Positions 50,238 to 58,509 of a stretch of 64,000 nucleotides of DNA are shown in pieces. The notes beneath the pieces are model-generated. The model did not search any database. It had not been told where the DNA came from and saw nothing but the letters and a program-made list of their open reading frames with translations. A program made the position numbers and the translations under genes. Origin of the DNA: Pusillimonas sp. (GTDB lineage: Bacteria > Pseudomonadota > Gammaproteobacteria > Burkholderiales > Burkholderiaceae_B); assembly GCF_029263785.1 (NCBI RefSeq), contig NZ_JAJUFE010000005.1, positions 1-64,000 of the forward strand, written 5' to 3'. Numbering within the stretch: the first letter of the stretch is position 1; the number at the start of each line of letters is the position of its first letter.

Positions 50238-51353
50238 ATGTCACTATTCAAGCGTTCCGTTGTCTCCGAAATCCTGAGCCATGCCGGCGTGGTGTTTTCC
50301 ACCTTGCTGGTAGTGTGGCTTAGCGTATTGCTGGTTCGCTTGCTGGGCGAGGCGGCCAACGGCGCTATCGGTGGAGACGTTGTCCTGGGCTTGGCCACGT
50401 TTTCAAGTATCACTGCGTTGCCGGTCATACTTTCTGTGTCGCTGTTCATCGCCGTATTGACAACCGTCACCCGAAATTTCCGGGAATCCGAAATGGTGGT
50501 CTGGTTTGCAAGCGGTTTGTCATTGAAAGACTGGATCCGGCCGGTTTTGCGATGTGCGGTTCCTGTCGCGTTGCTCATTGCCTTCCTGACCTTGTTTGCC
50601 TCGCCGTGGGCTTATCGGCAGATCGCCGAGTATCGGCAGCGTTATGAGCAACGATCCGACATTTCAAAGGTGACCGTCGGGCAGTTTATCGAGACTCAAG
50701 AGGGCGCGCGTGTATTTTTTGCCGAAGAGCCGGTGTCTGCAGATGATGAGCTGGGCCGCGTGGTTGCGCGGGTGCTTGACCCGGAATGGTTGAGTGTCAT
50801 CGCTGCCGAAAGTGCACACATCCAGACCGAAGAGAACGGTGATCGATTCCTGGTCTTGAACGAGGGGCACCGCTACGATCTGCGCAACGGCTCGTCCGAG
50901 TTCCGCTTGTTTGACTTCGAACACTATGGCTTTCGACTGGAAAGCAGTTCGGATGCGACATCTCCCCAGGCCATGCGTGAGCTTGCCGAACGCCAGATCA
51001 AGGCCCGTCCTACCGAGCAACTGTTTCTGGACGGAAACGACAATGCGCGGTCGCAAATCATGTGGCGACTGGCGCTGCCGCTGGCGGCGCTGAACCTTGC
51101 TTTGCTGGCCATACCTTTGGGGTCGGTCAACCCGCGTCTGGGGCGCTCCGGAGACCTGCTTATCGCCGGACTTGTGGGCCTGCTGTACATGAATCTCATC
51201 AACCTGTCTCGAGGCTGGATAGGTAATGGACAGCTTAGCTTCGGCCTGGGCGTTTGGCTGGTACACGGAGTGTTTGCCGCCCTGATGGCATTCATGATGT
51301 GGCGTAAATTACGCATCAAGGCTCCCAGGCAAACCCCTGTCCCCGCTGATTGA
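50238..51353 (+). CDS. lptF: LPS export permease LptF
   Basis: 371 residues. N-terminal transmembrane helices (about 15-120), a periplasmic beta-jellyroll region (about 130-265) and C-terminal helices (about 270-360) follow the LptF/LptG layout; the divergent position next to pepA fits LptF. With LptG and LptB2 it extracts lipopolysaccharide from the inner membrane. Unusually, lptG does not follow; the next gene is cysB, 186 bases away. Confidence 0.93.
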   Translation: MSLFKRSVVSEILSHAGVVFSTLLVVWLSVLLVRLLGEAANGAIGGDVVLGLATFSSITALPVILSVSLFIAVLTTVTRNFRESEMVVWFASGLSLKDWIRPVLRCAVPVALLIAFLTLFASPWAYRQIAEYRQRYEQRSDISKVTVGQFIETQEGARVFFAEEPVSADDELGRVVARVLDPEWLSVIAAESAHIQTEENGDRFLVLNEGHRYDLRNGSSEFRLFDFEHYGFRLESSSDATSPQAMRELAERQIKARPTEQLFLDGNDNARSQIMWRLALPLAALNLALLAIPLGSVNPRLGRSGDLLIAGLVGLLYMNLINLSRGWIGNGQLSFGLGVWLVHGVFAALMAFMMWRKLRIKAPRQTPVPAD

Positions 51354-51484
51354 TCTTGGCTATGTTGAAGTCAAAATCGGCTATCTATGGGCAACTTCGG
51401 CAAACCTGCCCCGATTCATAGTGCCGTATCCCATCACGACGGAAGCGGGCGCACAGTTGCCATATGTATATATCCAAAAATAAT

Positions 51485-51512
51485 TTGGAGTTGGTTTTAT
51501 ATTACTTATAAT
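51485..51512 (+). promoter_or_regulatory. Candidate cysB promoter
   Basis: TTGGAG (51485-51490), a 16-base spacer and a perfect TATAAT (51507-51512), 28 bases before the cysB ATG. Between the -10 and the start lie an interrupted inverted repeat GGATAG/CTATCC (51513-51536) and a direct repeat of GGTCTA, which could be an autoregulatory site. No Shine-Dalgarno is visible before the ATG. Confidence 0.5.
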
Positions 51513-51539
51513 GGATAGGTCTAAACCGGTCTATCCATC

Positions 51540-52502
51540 ATGAACCTGCAACAGTTCCGATTCGTACGTGAAACCATCCGTCGCAACTTCAATCTTACAG
51601 AAGCGGCGCGTGCGCTGTTCACTTCTCAGCCAGGGGTGTCCAAGTCCATCATCGAATTCGAGGATGAACTCGGCATCAAGATCTTCGAGCGCCACGGCAA
51701 GCGAATCAAAGGGTTGACCAAGCCGGGTGCGGTGGTGGCGCAGGTCATTGACCGCATCATGCGTGAAGTGGACAACCTGAAGAAGGTCAGCGACGAATTC
51801 GCGCATCGGGACGAGGGCGGGGTGGTCATAGGCTGCACGCACGCGCAAGCCCGCTATATCCTGCCCAAGGTCATACCCGCCTTTCGCGAGCGTTTTCCCA
51901 AGGTTCGAGTTTCCCTGGCAGAAGGTAATCCGCCCACGCTGGCTCAGATGGTGCTTCATGAGCAGGCCGATCTTGCCATAGCAACGGAGTCCTTGGCCCG
52001 AACCCCGGGCCTGGCCACCCTGCCAGTGTACTCATGGGATCACGTCATCGTGATCCGGCCGGATCATCCGTTGGCCGAGCTCACGTCCAGCGAAGCAAGG
52101 TCAATTTCCCTGGAGCAACTGGCCGAATATCCGATCATCACCTACGACCGACAGTTTTCGGGTCGCTGCACCATTGATGAAGTTTTTGCCGCGGCCGGCA
52201 TCACGCCTGATATTGTGCTTGAGGCGATCGATGCCGATATCATCAAGACCTATGTTGATGTCGGTCTGGGTGTGGGCATTATTGCCGGCATGGCCTTTGA
52301 CCCCCGCCGTGACAAGGGGATGGTGGGAATTCCCGCCGGCCATCTTTTCGGGACGCACACCACAAGGGTAGCGGTAAAGTCAGGCGTGTTCCTGCGCGAT
52401 TATGTATACGTCTTGCTTGAAATGCTGTCGCCCGAGCTGAGCCGTGATGTGGTCCAGGAAGCCGTCGACTCCGAACCCTTGCGCCAGGTAGTCAACGGTT
52501 AG
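51540..52502 (+). CDS. cysB: LysR-family regulator CysB
   Basis: 320 residues. The N-terminal winged helix (MNLQQFRFVRETIRRNFNLTEAARALFTSQPGVSKSI, in part) and the inducer domain (YILPKVIPAFRERFPKV, TYDRQFSGR, DADIIKTYVDVGLGVGI) match CysB/Cbl proteins, which sense O-acetylserine or sulfate status and control cysteine synthesis. No cys genes are adjacent. A TATAAT and small repeats precede the gene. Confidence 0.93.
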   Translation: MNLQQFRFVRETIRRNFNLTEAARALFTSQPGVSKSIIEFEDELGIKIFERHGKRIKGLTKPGAVVAQVIDRIMREVDNLKKVSDEFAHRDEGGVVIGCTHAQARYILPKVIPAFRERFPKVRVSLAEGNPPTLAQMVLHEQADLAIATESLARTPGLATLPVYSWDHVIVIRPDHPLAELTSSEARSISLEQLAEYPIITYDRQFSGRCTIDEVFAAAGITPDIVLEAIDADIIKTYVDVGLGVGIIAGMAFDPRRDKGMVGIPAGHLFGTHTTRVAVKSGVFLRDYVYVLLEMLSPELSRDVVQEAVDSEPLRQVVNG

Positions 52503-52543
52503 ACCTTCAGGCCGGCTGTGGTGGTGTAAGGCGACCCTCCAAA

Positions 52544-52562
52544 AATAAGAATGATTCCTATT
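52544..52562. promoter_or_regulatory. Fur-like box 1 upstream of DUF2325 gene
   Basis: AATAAGAATGATTCCTATT is a 19-bp near-perfect palindrome (mismatches only at one symmetrical pair besides the centre). It matches the classical 19-base Fur box at 11 positions by my count. It overlaps the -35 of the promoter at 52561. Confidence 0.6.
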
Positions 52563-52589
52563 GACTATATAGATAAGAATGATTATCGT
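52561..52589 (+). promoter_or_regulatory. Sigma-70 promoter of DUF2325 gene
   Basis: TTGACT (52561-52566), 17-base spacer, TATCGT (52584-52589), 33 bases before the ATG at 52623. Both ends are covered by Fur-like boxes, implying iron repression. Confidence 0.6.
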
Positions 52590-52590
52590 T
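52572..52590. promoter_or_regulatory. Fur-like box 2 upstream of DUF2325 gene
   Basis: GATAAGAATGATTATCGTT matches the classical Fur box at 12 of 19 positions by my count and shares the 12-mer ATAAGAATGATT with box 1, 28 bases earlier. It covers the spacer and -10 element. Confidence 0.6.
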
Positions 52591-52622
52591 ACGGAGACGA
52601 TTGAATATCGGGGAGAGTCTTC

Positions 52623-52955
52623 ATGACGCAAACGTTCAGCGCAGTTGTGGTCGGAGCCGATCGCCTAGGCAATATTCCGGAGTTGCTGAAGGGTCACAAT
52701 ATTGCCATCAAGCAGCACATCAGCGGGCGAGACCCCGCGCATCAAAAGAAAACGTTGCAGCTTCCCTCGGGCACTGATCTGTTGATCTTATTGACCGATT
52801 TCCTGGGTCACAATGTAATGAAAACCTTCCGCGCCGCCGCGCAGCGTTCTGGGGTCAGGGTGTTGGTGTGCCGGCGCTCTGTCTGCTGCATGAAGCGGGC
52901 CTTGACTCAAAGCGGGTACTGCGAAGCATGCCCGACGAGAAGCGCTGCGCGCTAG
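52623..52955 (+). CDS. DUF2325 family protein, probably iron-regulated
   Basis: 110 residues. The core (FSAVVVGADRLGNIPELL, DLLILLTDFLGHNVMKTF, VRVLVCRRS) fits the DUF2325 family, a Rossmann-like fold of unknown function. The last 30 residues contain five cysteines (VCRRSVCCMKRAL...GYCEAC), a possible metal site. GGGGAGAG gives a strong ribosome site. The two Fur-like boxes over its promoter suggest expression under iron limitation. It is monocistronic; the next gene converges. Confidence 0.8.
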   Translation: MTQTFSAVVVGADRLGNIPELLKGHNIAIKQHISGRDPAHQKKTLQLPSGTDLLILLTDFLGHNVMKTFRAAAQRSGVRVLVCRRSVCCMKRALTQSGYCEACPTRSAAR

Positions 52956-52984
52956 CAGCGATTCATTGGCGCAGTAACAGCTAA

Positions 52985-53638
52985 TTATTTGGAGCCGGTC
53001 GCAGATGCCACCAGACGACGGGCTCCGTTATAGCGCTTGCGCCAGTACGATGCCGTCATGTCTTCGATACGTACCACGGCCCCCGTTCGGGGCGCATGGA
53101 CAAATTTGTGGTTGCCCAAGTAAATGCCGACATGAGAAAACCGGGCACCGCGCGTATTGAAGAAGACCAGATCTCCGCGCTTTAGCTCGGATTTTTTGAC
53201 CGAGATTCCGTGACGTGCAATATCGGCAGAACGGCGAGGGAGTTTCAGGCCCAGGGATTTCTCGGCGGCATAGCTGACGAGCCCGCTGCAATCGAAACCG
53301 GTGCTGGGGGATTCGCCGCCATACTTGTATTTGGTACCGAGCAGGCCCAATGCCGTGCCGACCATTGTTTGTGTGCGAGGCTCGGCGCTGTATCCGCCAC
53401 GGGCCCGATTGAATTCGGGGCTGGCCAGCCAGGCACCCAGCGGGTCGGATTTGGTTCTGGAAAGATAGCTGTCGCGAACAATGAGGTGATGCGAATCGTT
53501 GTCGGCGTACTGCTGGGAATCGGGATTGGTGGCGCATCCCACAAGCGCCAGGGTGGAGCTCACTAGCAGGACCTTGCCTGCGCGCCATAGACTACGAGTG
53601 GTGAGCTTCGGAATCGATGGAGTGAGTTGAGGCGGCAT
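52985..53638 (-). CDS. NlpC/P60 (C40) cell-wall endopeptidase, Spr-like lipoprotein
   Basis: 217 residues. The N-terminal hydrophobic stretch ends in lipobox LVGC (about residue 35), so it should be lipidated. The catalytic set is Cys in FDCSGLVSYAA, His in FSHVGIYLG and a second His in FVHAPRTG. Such enzymes cut peptidoglycan peptide cross-links during growth (MepS-like). It converges with the DUF2325 gene and stands alone. Confidence 0.92.
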   Translation of the reverse strand: MPPQLTPSIPKLTTRSLWRAGKVLLVSSTLALVGCATNPDSQQYADNDSHHLIVRDSYLSRTKSDPLGAWLASPEFNRARGGYSAEPRTQTMVGTALGLLGTKYKYGGESPSTGFDCSGLVSYAAEKSLGLKLPRRSADIARHGISVKKSELKRGDLVFFNTRGARFSHVGIYLGNHKFVHAPRTGAVVRIEDMTASYWRKRYNGARRLVASATGSK

Positions 53639-54004
53639 GAGTAACGAGATTTCCTGAAATATACGCGTTAACGTCGTAGATAGTTGGCCCTGCCCCGCAA
53701 TGGGAAAGGTTCAAATAACCATAGACGCGCGAGAATCAAGCGCCCGGCCAAAAAAACTGCCCCGAGTTTAACGAAATGACTTTGGCAGGTAAAGCGAAGT
53801 TACAATTTAGTGGCCCAATTTACTTGACAGCAATGCCTGCCAATTTCGTGTAAATGACGAATCCGAATATGGCATGATGTGGCCGAAATGGCGGAACAAA
53901 AGAGCGAGATAATCAAAAATCCAGTATGGAGACGGAAAATTGAACGTTGGAACGCACATTTTTGATCGTGCCGGCGCTGCGCGCCCAGAAGGCAGGCCTG
54001 GCTC
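53639..54004. other. Divergent intergenic region before the UMF1 transporter gene
   Basis: 366 bases, AT-richer than the neighbouring genes. It should hold the promoters of the NlpC/P60 gene (minus) and the transporter gene (plus). A perfect TTGACA occurs at 53824-53829, but no convincing -10 lies 16-18 bases later. No gene, RNA or repeat is supportable. Confidence 0.4.
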
Positions 54005-55360
54005 ATGACCGGCCCGGTGTCGAATCCGCAGGTCGACTCCACCGACCCTTCGCGTCAGTTGCCTTCAGAGTCCGGCCTGTTTCGCAGTGCGCTCAAACCC
54101 GGTGTCAGCATGCGCGAGGTCTGGGCATGGGCCATGTACGACTTCGCCAATTCCGGGTATACCACTGTTGTCATCACCACTGTATTTAGCACCTATTTTG
54201 TCGGTGTCGTGGCCGAAGGCCGCAGTTGGGCCACACTCGCCTTCACGATGGCACTGTCCCTGTCGTACCTGGTCATCATGCTCACCATGCCGAGTTTGGG
54301 AGCACGGGCCGATGCCCGTGCCGGAAAGCGCCGGCTCTTGTTCAGCAGCACTGCTGGATGCGTGGTAGCCACGGCACTATTGGCTTTGGCTGGCCCCGGG
54401 GATATCGCCCTGGCCCTGGTGCTCTTGGCCGTGTCCAACTATTGTTATTGCGTCGGCGAGTCGGTCGTGGCGGCCTTTCTTCCCGAAATGGCACGCCCGA
54501 ACGCCCTGGGTCGCGTGTCTGGCTGGGGCTGGGGCTTTGGGTATTTTGGCGGAATGCTCACCCTGGGCTTGTCCTTGGGCCTGGTGGGCTGGGCATCTTC
54601 ACGTGGTGCCGAAGCGCAGCAATACGTTCCGTATGTCATGCTGCTGACCGCCTTCGTGTTTGCAGTGGCGGCCGTTCCTTCTTTCATGTTTTTGCGCGAG
54701 CGCAGCGCGCCTAATAATCGGCCTGCCCTGGGTTGGCTGAAGCGCCTGGCGCAAGCCTGGCACGAAACCGGGCAGCATTTCAAGGACTTCCGTCTTCTGC
54801 TCATTTGTGGGGCCTTCTATCACGCAGGCATCTCGGTAGTCGTGACCCTGGCGGCAGTTTACGCCAATCAGGCAATGGGCTTCACCATGGCTCAAACCAT
54901 GGTTCTGGTGTTCACCGTCAATATCGCGGCGGCAGCGGGCGCACTGACGTTCGGCCACTTTCAAGACCGGGTGGGCCACAAGAGGGCATTGACCATTACG
55001 TTGTTTGGCTGGATCGCCATGGTACTGGTGGCGTATTCGGCCGTGCAGGTCTGGGTCTTCTGGATTGCTGCTACGCTGGCCGGCCTATGCATGGGTACGA
55101 GTCAGAGCGCCGGCCGGGCCATGGTTGGAGGGCTGGCGCCCACACGTCGGCTGGCAGAGTTCTACTCTCTTTGGACTTTTGCCACGCAGCTTGCCGCTGT
55201 TGTCGGGCCATTAAGTTATGGCGTGGTCACCTGGGTCACCGACGGCAATCATCGACTTGCGCTACTGATTACAGGCCTGTTTTTTGTAGCCGGTCTGATC
55301 GTGCTTACCCGACTCGACTTTGCGCGAGGAGCGCGTGTGCGCGATACTGTACCCCTGTAA
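54005..55360 (+). CDS. MFS transporter, UMF1 family
   Basis: 451 residues, about 12 transmembrane helices after a polar N-terminus of 35 residues. WAWAMYDFANSGYTTVVIT is the UMF1/Atg22-like start motif, and the GTSQSAGRAMVGGLAPTRR loop is typical. Relatives include yeast Atg22, a vacuolar amino acid effluxer; the bacterial substrate is unknown. acs follows after 61 bases, so co-transcription is possible. Confidence 0.9.
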   Translation: MTGPVSNPQVDSTDPSRQLPSESGLFRSALKPGVSMREVWAWAMYDFANSGYTTVVITTVFSTYFVGVVAEGRSWATLAFTMALSLSYLVIMLTMPSLGARADARAGKRRLLFSSTAGCVVATALLALAGPGDIALALVLLAVSNYCYCVGESVVAAFLPEMARPNALGRVSGWGWGFGYFGGMLTLGLSLGLVGWASSRGAEAQQYVPYVMLLTAFVFAVAAVPSFMFLRERSAPNNRPALGWLKRLAQAWHETGQHFKDFRLLLICGAFYHAGISVVVTLAAVYANQAMGFTMAQTMVLVFTVNIAAAAGALTFGHFQDRVGHKRALTITLFGWIAMVLVAYSAVQVWVFWIAATLAGLCMGTSQSAGRAMVGGLAPTRRLAEFYSLWTFATQLAAVVGPLSYGVVTWVTDGNHRLALLITGLFFVAGLIVLTRLDFARGARVRDTVPL

Positions 55361-55421
55361 GCGTCCAGTCAGTGTAGACGGTTATTAAGTCTATGGGACA
55401 AACCAAAAATAGGAGTCAGTC

Positions 55422-57401
55422 ATGTCAAGTGCGGTCGAATCAGTCCTGGTCGAAAAGCGCGTTTTTCAACCCTTCAAGGCCCTTGTAGAACAGGCAAACA
55501 TATCGGGTATGGATGCCTACCGGGCCTTATGCGACGAAGCAGAAAAGTCGCCGGACGAATTCTGGAGCCGCCTGGCGCGAGAAAACCTGCTCTGGGACAA
55601 GCCGTTTTCCACTGTATTGGACGAGTCGGACGCACCGTTCTACAAATGGTTTTCTGATGGTGAACTAAACGTTTCAGCCAACTGCCTGGACAAGCATCTC
55701 GACACGCCGACCGCCGATAAGACGGCGATTATTTTTGAGTCGGACGATGGCAAGGTCACGAAGATAACGTACCGCGAGCTTCACGCCCGCGTCTGCGAAT
55801 TTGCCAACGGTATCAAGTCTCTGGGCTACAAGGCCGGAGAACGCGCCATTATCTATTTGCCCATGTCCATTGAGGCAGTGGTTGCCATGCAGGCCTGCGC
55901 GCGTCTGGGCATTGTTCATTCCGTTGTATTCGGCGGGTTCTCGGCCAGAAGTCTCAATGATCGTATCGTTGATGTCGGGGCCACCCTGGTCATTACGGCC
56001 GACGAGCAATTGCGCGGTGGCCGAGCCATCCCTCTCAAGCCGGCCGTCGATGAAGCCTTTGGCATGGGCGGGTGCGACGCAATCCGCCATGTAATTGTCT
56101 ATCGTCGAACCGGCGGCACGATCGACTGGACAGAAGGACGCGATCTATGGATGCACGACCTCTGCCAAGGGCAGCCCACCACCTGCGAGGCGGTACCCGT
56201 CAATGCCGAGCATCCGCTATTCATTCTGTATACGTCAGGGTCCACGGGCAAGCCCAAGGGCGTGCAACATGCATCGGCGGGTTTCCTGTTGTGGGCATTG
56301 CTGACCACCAAATGGACGTTTGACGCCAAGGACACCGATGTGTATTGGTGTACGGCCGACGTGGGCTGGGTCACCGGTCATACTTACATTACTTACGGGC
56401 CTCTGGCGGCGGGGCTGACTCAGATTGTGTTCGAGGGTGTACCGACCTATCCCGATGCCGGCCGATTCTGGGAGATGATCCAGCGCCACAAGGTCACGGT
56501 GTTTTACACGGCTCCCACAGCCATCCGCTCCCTGACCAAGGCGGCTGAAACCAACGCCGACGTGCATCCGCGCCGGTACGATCTGAGCAGCCTGCGCATT
56601 ATTGGTTCGGTGGGCGAGCCCATCAACCCCGAGGCCTGGATGTGGTACTACACCAATGTTGGTGGCGAACGCTGCCCGGTGCTGGATACCTGGTGGCAGA
56701 CCGAAACCGGTGGTCACATGATCGCTCCCCTGCCGGGTGCTACACCGCTTAAACCGGGTTCGTGCACATTGCCGTTACCGGGCATCGTAGCCGGTGTCGT
56801 CGATGAGGCCGGCAAGGATGTGGAGCCTGGCAAGGGTGGCTTCCTGGCTATCAAGCGCCCATGGCCGGGCATGATCCGCACGGTATGGGGCGACCCCGAG
56901 CGATTCAAGAGCAGCTATTTCCCCCCCGAGCTCAAGGGCTATTATCTTGCCGGCGACAGTGCACAGCGCGACACCGACGGCTATTTTTGGATCATGGGGC
57001 GCGTCGACGACGTCCTGAACGTCTCGGGTCATCGTCTGGGCACCATGGAAGTCGAATCGGCGCTGGTCTCTCATCCACTGGTGGCCGAGGCTGCCGTGGT
57101 TGGGCGGCCCGATAGCACGACCGGCGAGGCTGTGGTGGCGTTTGTCGTGCTCAAGCGCGATCTGCCTCAAGGTGAAGAGGCTGTTGAAATCGCCAAGCAA
57201 CTGCGCGATTGGGTGGCGCATGAAATCGGACCAATCGCCAAGCCTCGCGACATCCGGTTTGGCGAGAACCTGCCGAAAACCCGTTCCGGCAAGATTATGC
57301 GTCGCCTGCTCCGGGTAGTAGCCAAGGGCGAAGAAGTGACCCAGGATGTGTCCACGCTCGAGAATCCTGCGATCTTGAACCAGCTTTCACAATCTGTTTG
57401 A
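55422..57401 (+). CDS. acs: Acetyl-CoA synthetase
   Basis: 659 residues, AMP-forming. The P-loop like [11 protein letters not shown], the adenylate site [11 protein letters not shown] and the C-terminal SGKIMRR, with Lys624 the known target of acetylation control in the family, are complete. It activates acetate to acetyl-CoA. AGGAG precedes the ATG. A 12-bp hairpin lies downstream. Confidence 0.98.
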   Translation: MSSAVESVLVEKRVFQPFKALVEQANISGMDAYRALCDEAEKSPDEFWSRLARENLLWDKPFSTVLDESDAPFYKWFSDGELNVSANCLDKHLDTPTADKTAIIFESDDGKVTKITYRELHARVCEFANGIKSLGYKAGERAIIYLPMSIEAVVAMQACARLGIVHSVVFGGFSARSLNDRIVDVGATLVITADEQLRGGRAIPLKPAVDEAFGMGGCDAIRHVIVYRRTGGTIDWTEGRDLWMHDLCQGQPTTCEAVPVNAEHPLFILYTSGSTGKPKGVQHASAGFLLWALLTTKWTFDAKDTDVYWCTADVGWVTGHTYITYGPLAAGLTQIVFEGVPTYPDAGRFWEMIQRHKVTVFYTAPTAIRSLTKAAETNADVHPRRYDLSSLRIIGSVGEPINPEAWMWYYTNVGGERCPVLDTWWQTETGGHMIAPLPGATPLKPGSCTLPLPGIVAGVVDEAGKDVEPGKGGFLAIKRPWPGMIRTVWGDPERFKSSYFPPELKGYYLAGDSAQRDTDGYFWIMGRVDDVLNVSGHRLGTMEVESALVSHPLVAEAAVVGRPDSTTGEAVVAFVVLKRDLPQGEEAVEIAKQLRDWVAHEIGPIAKPRDIRFGENLPKTRSGKIMRRLLRVVAKGEEVTQDVSTLENPAILNQLSQSV

Positions 57402-57484
57402 TTGTTGCCGGCCATGCCGGAGAATGAGCGAGCCAGGTTCGCTCTGTTGCCGGCACCAAACGGACAATAAGGAATTTTCGGACC

Positions 57485-57511
57485 GGGCCGGGTAGCATGG
57501 CTACCCGGCCC
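57485..57511. terminator. 12-bp hairpin between acs and eamA
   Basis: GGGCCGGGTAGC pairs perfectly with GCTACCCGGCCC around a 3-base loop. No T-run follows. It ends only 17 bases before the likely GTG of the exporter gene, so it may both end acs transcripts and affect access to that gene's ribosome site. Confidence 0.45.
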
Positions 57512-57528
57512 AACTTATGGGAGTGGGG

Positions 57529-58431
57529 GTGAATAAAGCGCAGTCTGATCGTGCCGCCTTGATGTGGATGGCGGTGACAGTGTTGATATGGGGTAGTGGC
57601 TGGGTCATGATGAAGGCGCTGGCGCAGCGCATCGGTCCGTTCGACCTGGTGGCATTGCGATATGCGGTGGGGTTTGTGACCTTGCTGGTTATTGTTCTGG
57701 CTCTGCGGCGTCCGCTCAAATTCCCTCCTTTCTGGTTCACGATCGGCATCGCGGTGTTTCAGACAACGGCATACCAGTGTCTGGTTCAAATGGCGCTGGT
57801 TGCCGGAGGCACGGGGCGGGTCGTCATGGTGGCATACACCATGCCTTTCTGGGTGGCGTTGTTTGCATGGGCCGTCATTGGCGACCGGCCCACGCGGCGG
57901 CATTGGATAGGTTTTATTCCAGCAGCTGTGGGGCTGACCGTGGTCATACAGCCGTGGCAGGGTCTGGGCGGGATCATTCCTTCCTTGCTGGCTCTTGGCG
58001 GTGGCATGTCCTGGGCCCTGGGTACCTTGTTCAGCAAGATGATGTTTCAGCGCAGTCGGCCCGATGTGCTCAGTCTGACCATGTGGCAGTTGCTTCTTGG
58101 CACCCTGCTGGCGCTGCCATTTGGATGGCTGATCCCTCAACCCACCATCGTTTGGGACGGCGAAGCTGTATTGGGCATACTTTATCTGGGTGTGATGTCG
58201 TCGGCTGCCGCCTGGGGGCTGTGGCTGATGGTTGTGAGTCGAATCCACCCGACCGTGGCGGGAATGGCCGGGCTGGGCGTACCGGTGGTCGCCGTCATTG
58301 GTGCCTGGATCGTCCTTGGCGAGCGTCCGGAGCCCCTCGAACAGATCGGCATGTTGTTGATGATGGTCGGACTTGTCATCGTATCGTGGACGCCCAAGGC
58401 CTCGTCCGACAAAAAGCCCAGGAACGCATGA
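57529..58431 (+). CDS. EamA/DMT-family transporter
   Basis: About 300 residues with ten hydrophobic helices in two EamA repeats (about 5-135 and 145-285). These carriers export amino acids or other metabolites; the substrate is unknown. The start is taken as GTG 57529, because GGGAG lies five bases before it; an ATG at 57517 in the same frame has only the hairpin arm upstream. It converges with etfQO. Confidence 0.86.
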   Translation: MNKAQSDRAALMWMAVTVLIWGSGWVMMKALAQRIGPFDLVALRYAVGFVTLLVIVLALRRPLKFPPFWFTIGIAVFQTTAYQCLVQMALVAGGTGRVVMVAYTMPFWVALFAWAVIGDRPTRRHWIGFIPAAVGLTVVIQPWQGLGGIIPSLLALGGGMSWALGTLFSKMMFQRSRPDVLSLTMWQLLLGTLLALPFGWLIPQPTIVWDGEAVLGILYLGVMSSAAAWGLWLMVVSRIHPTVAGMAGLGVPVVAVIGAWIVLGERPEPLEQIGMLLMMVGLVIVSWTPKASSDKKPRNA

Positions 58432-58433
58432 CG

Positions 58434-58481
58434 TAAAAACACCCCAAATAGCCTGGCTGGAAGAATCAGCTATTTGGGGTG
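58434..58481 (-). terminator. Intrinsic terminator of etfQO
   Basis: A perfect 13-bp stem (CACCCCAAATAGC / GCTATTTGGGGTG) with a 16-base loop. On the minus strand it is followed by TTTTT, placing it about 30 bases after the etfQO stop. It also overlaps the end of the converging exporter gene by none of its codons. Confidence 0.8.
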
Positions 58482-58509
58482 CGTTCAGCCGGCGATACCG
58501 ACAATTAGG

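Noticed and set aside
53824-53829. TTGACA as a promoter for the UMF1 gene
   Set aside because: The best -10 at the right distance matches poorly, so no promoter is claimed.
57295-58248. 317-codon minus-strand frame opposite the EamA gene
   Set aside because: Rich in H, Q and P, as expected for the reverse of a hydrophobic gene; the plus-strand frame has ten membrane helices.
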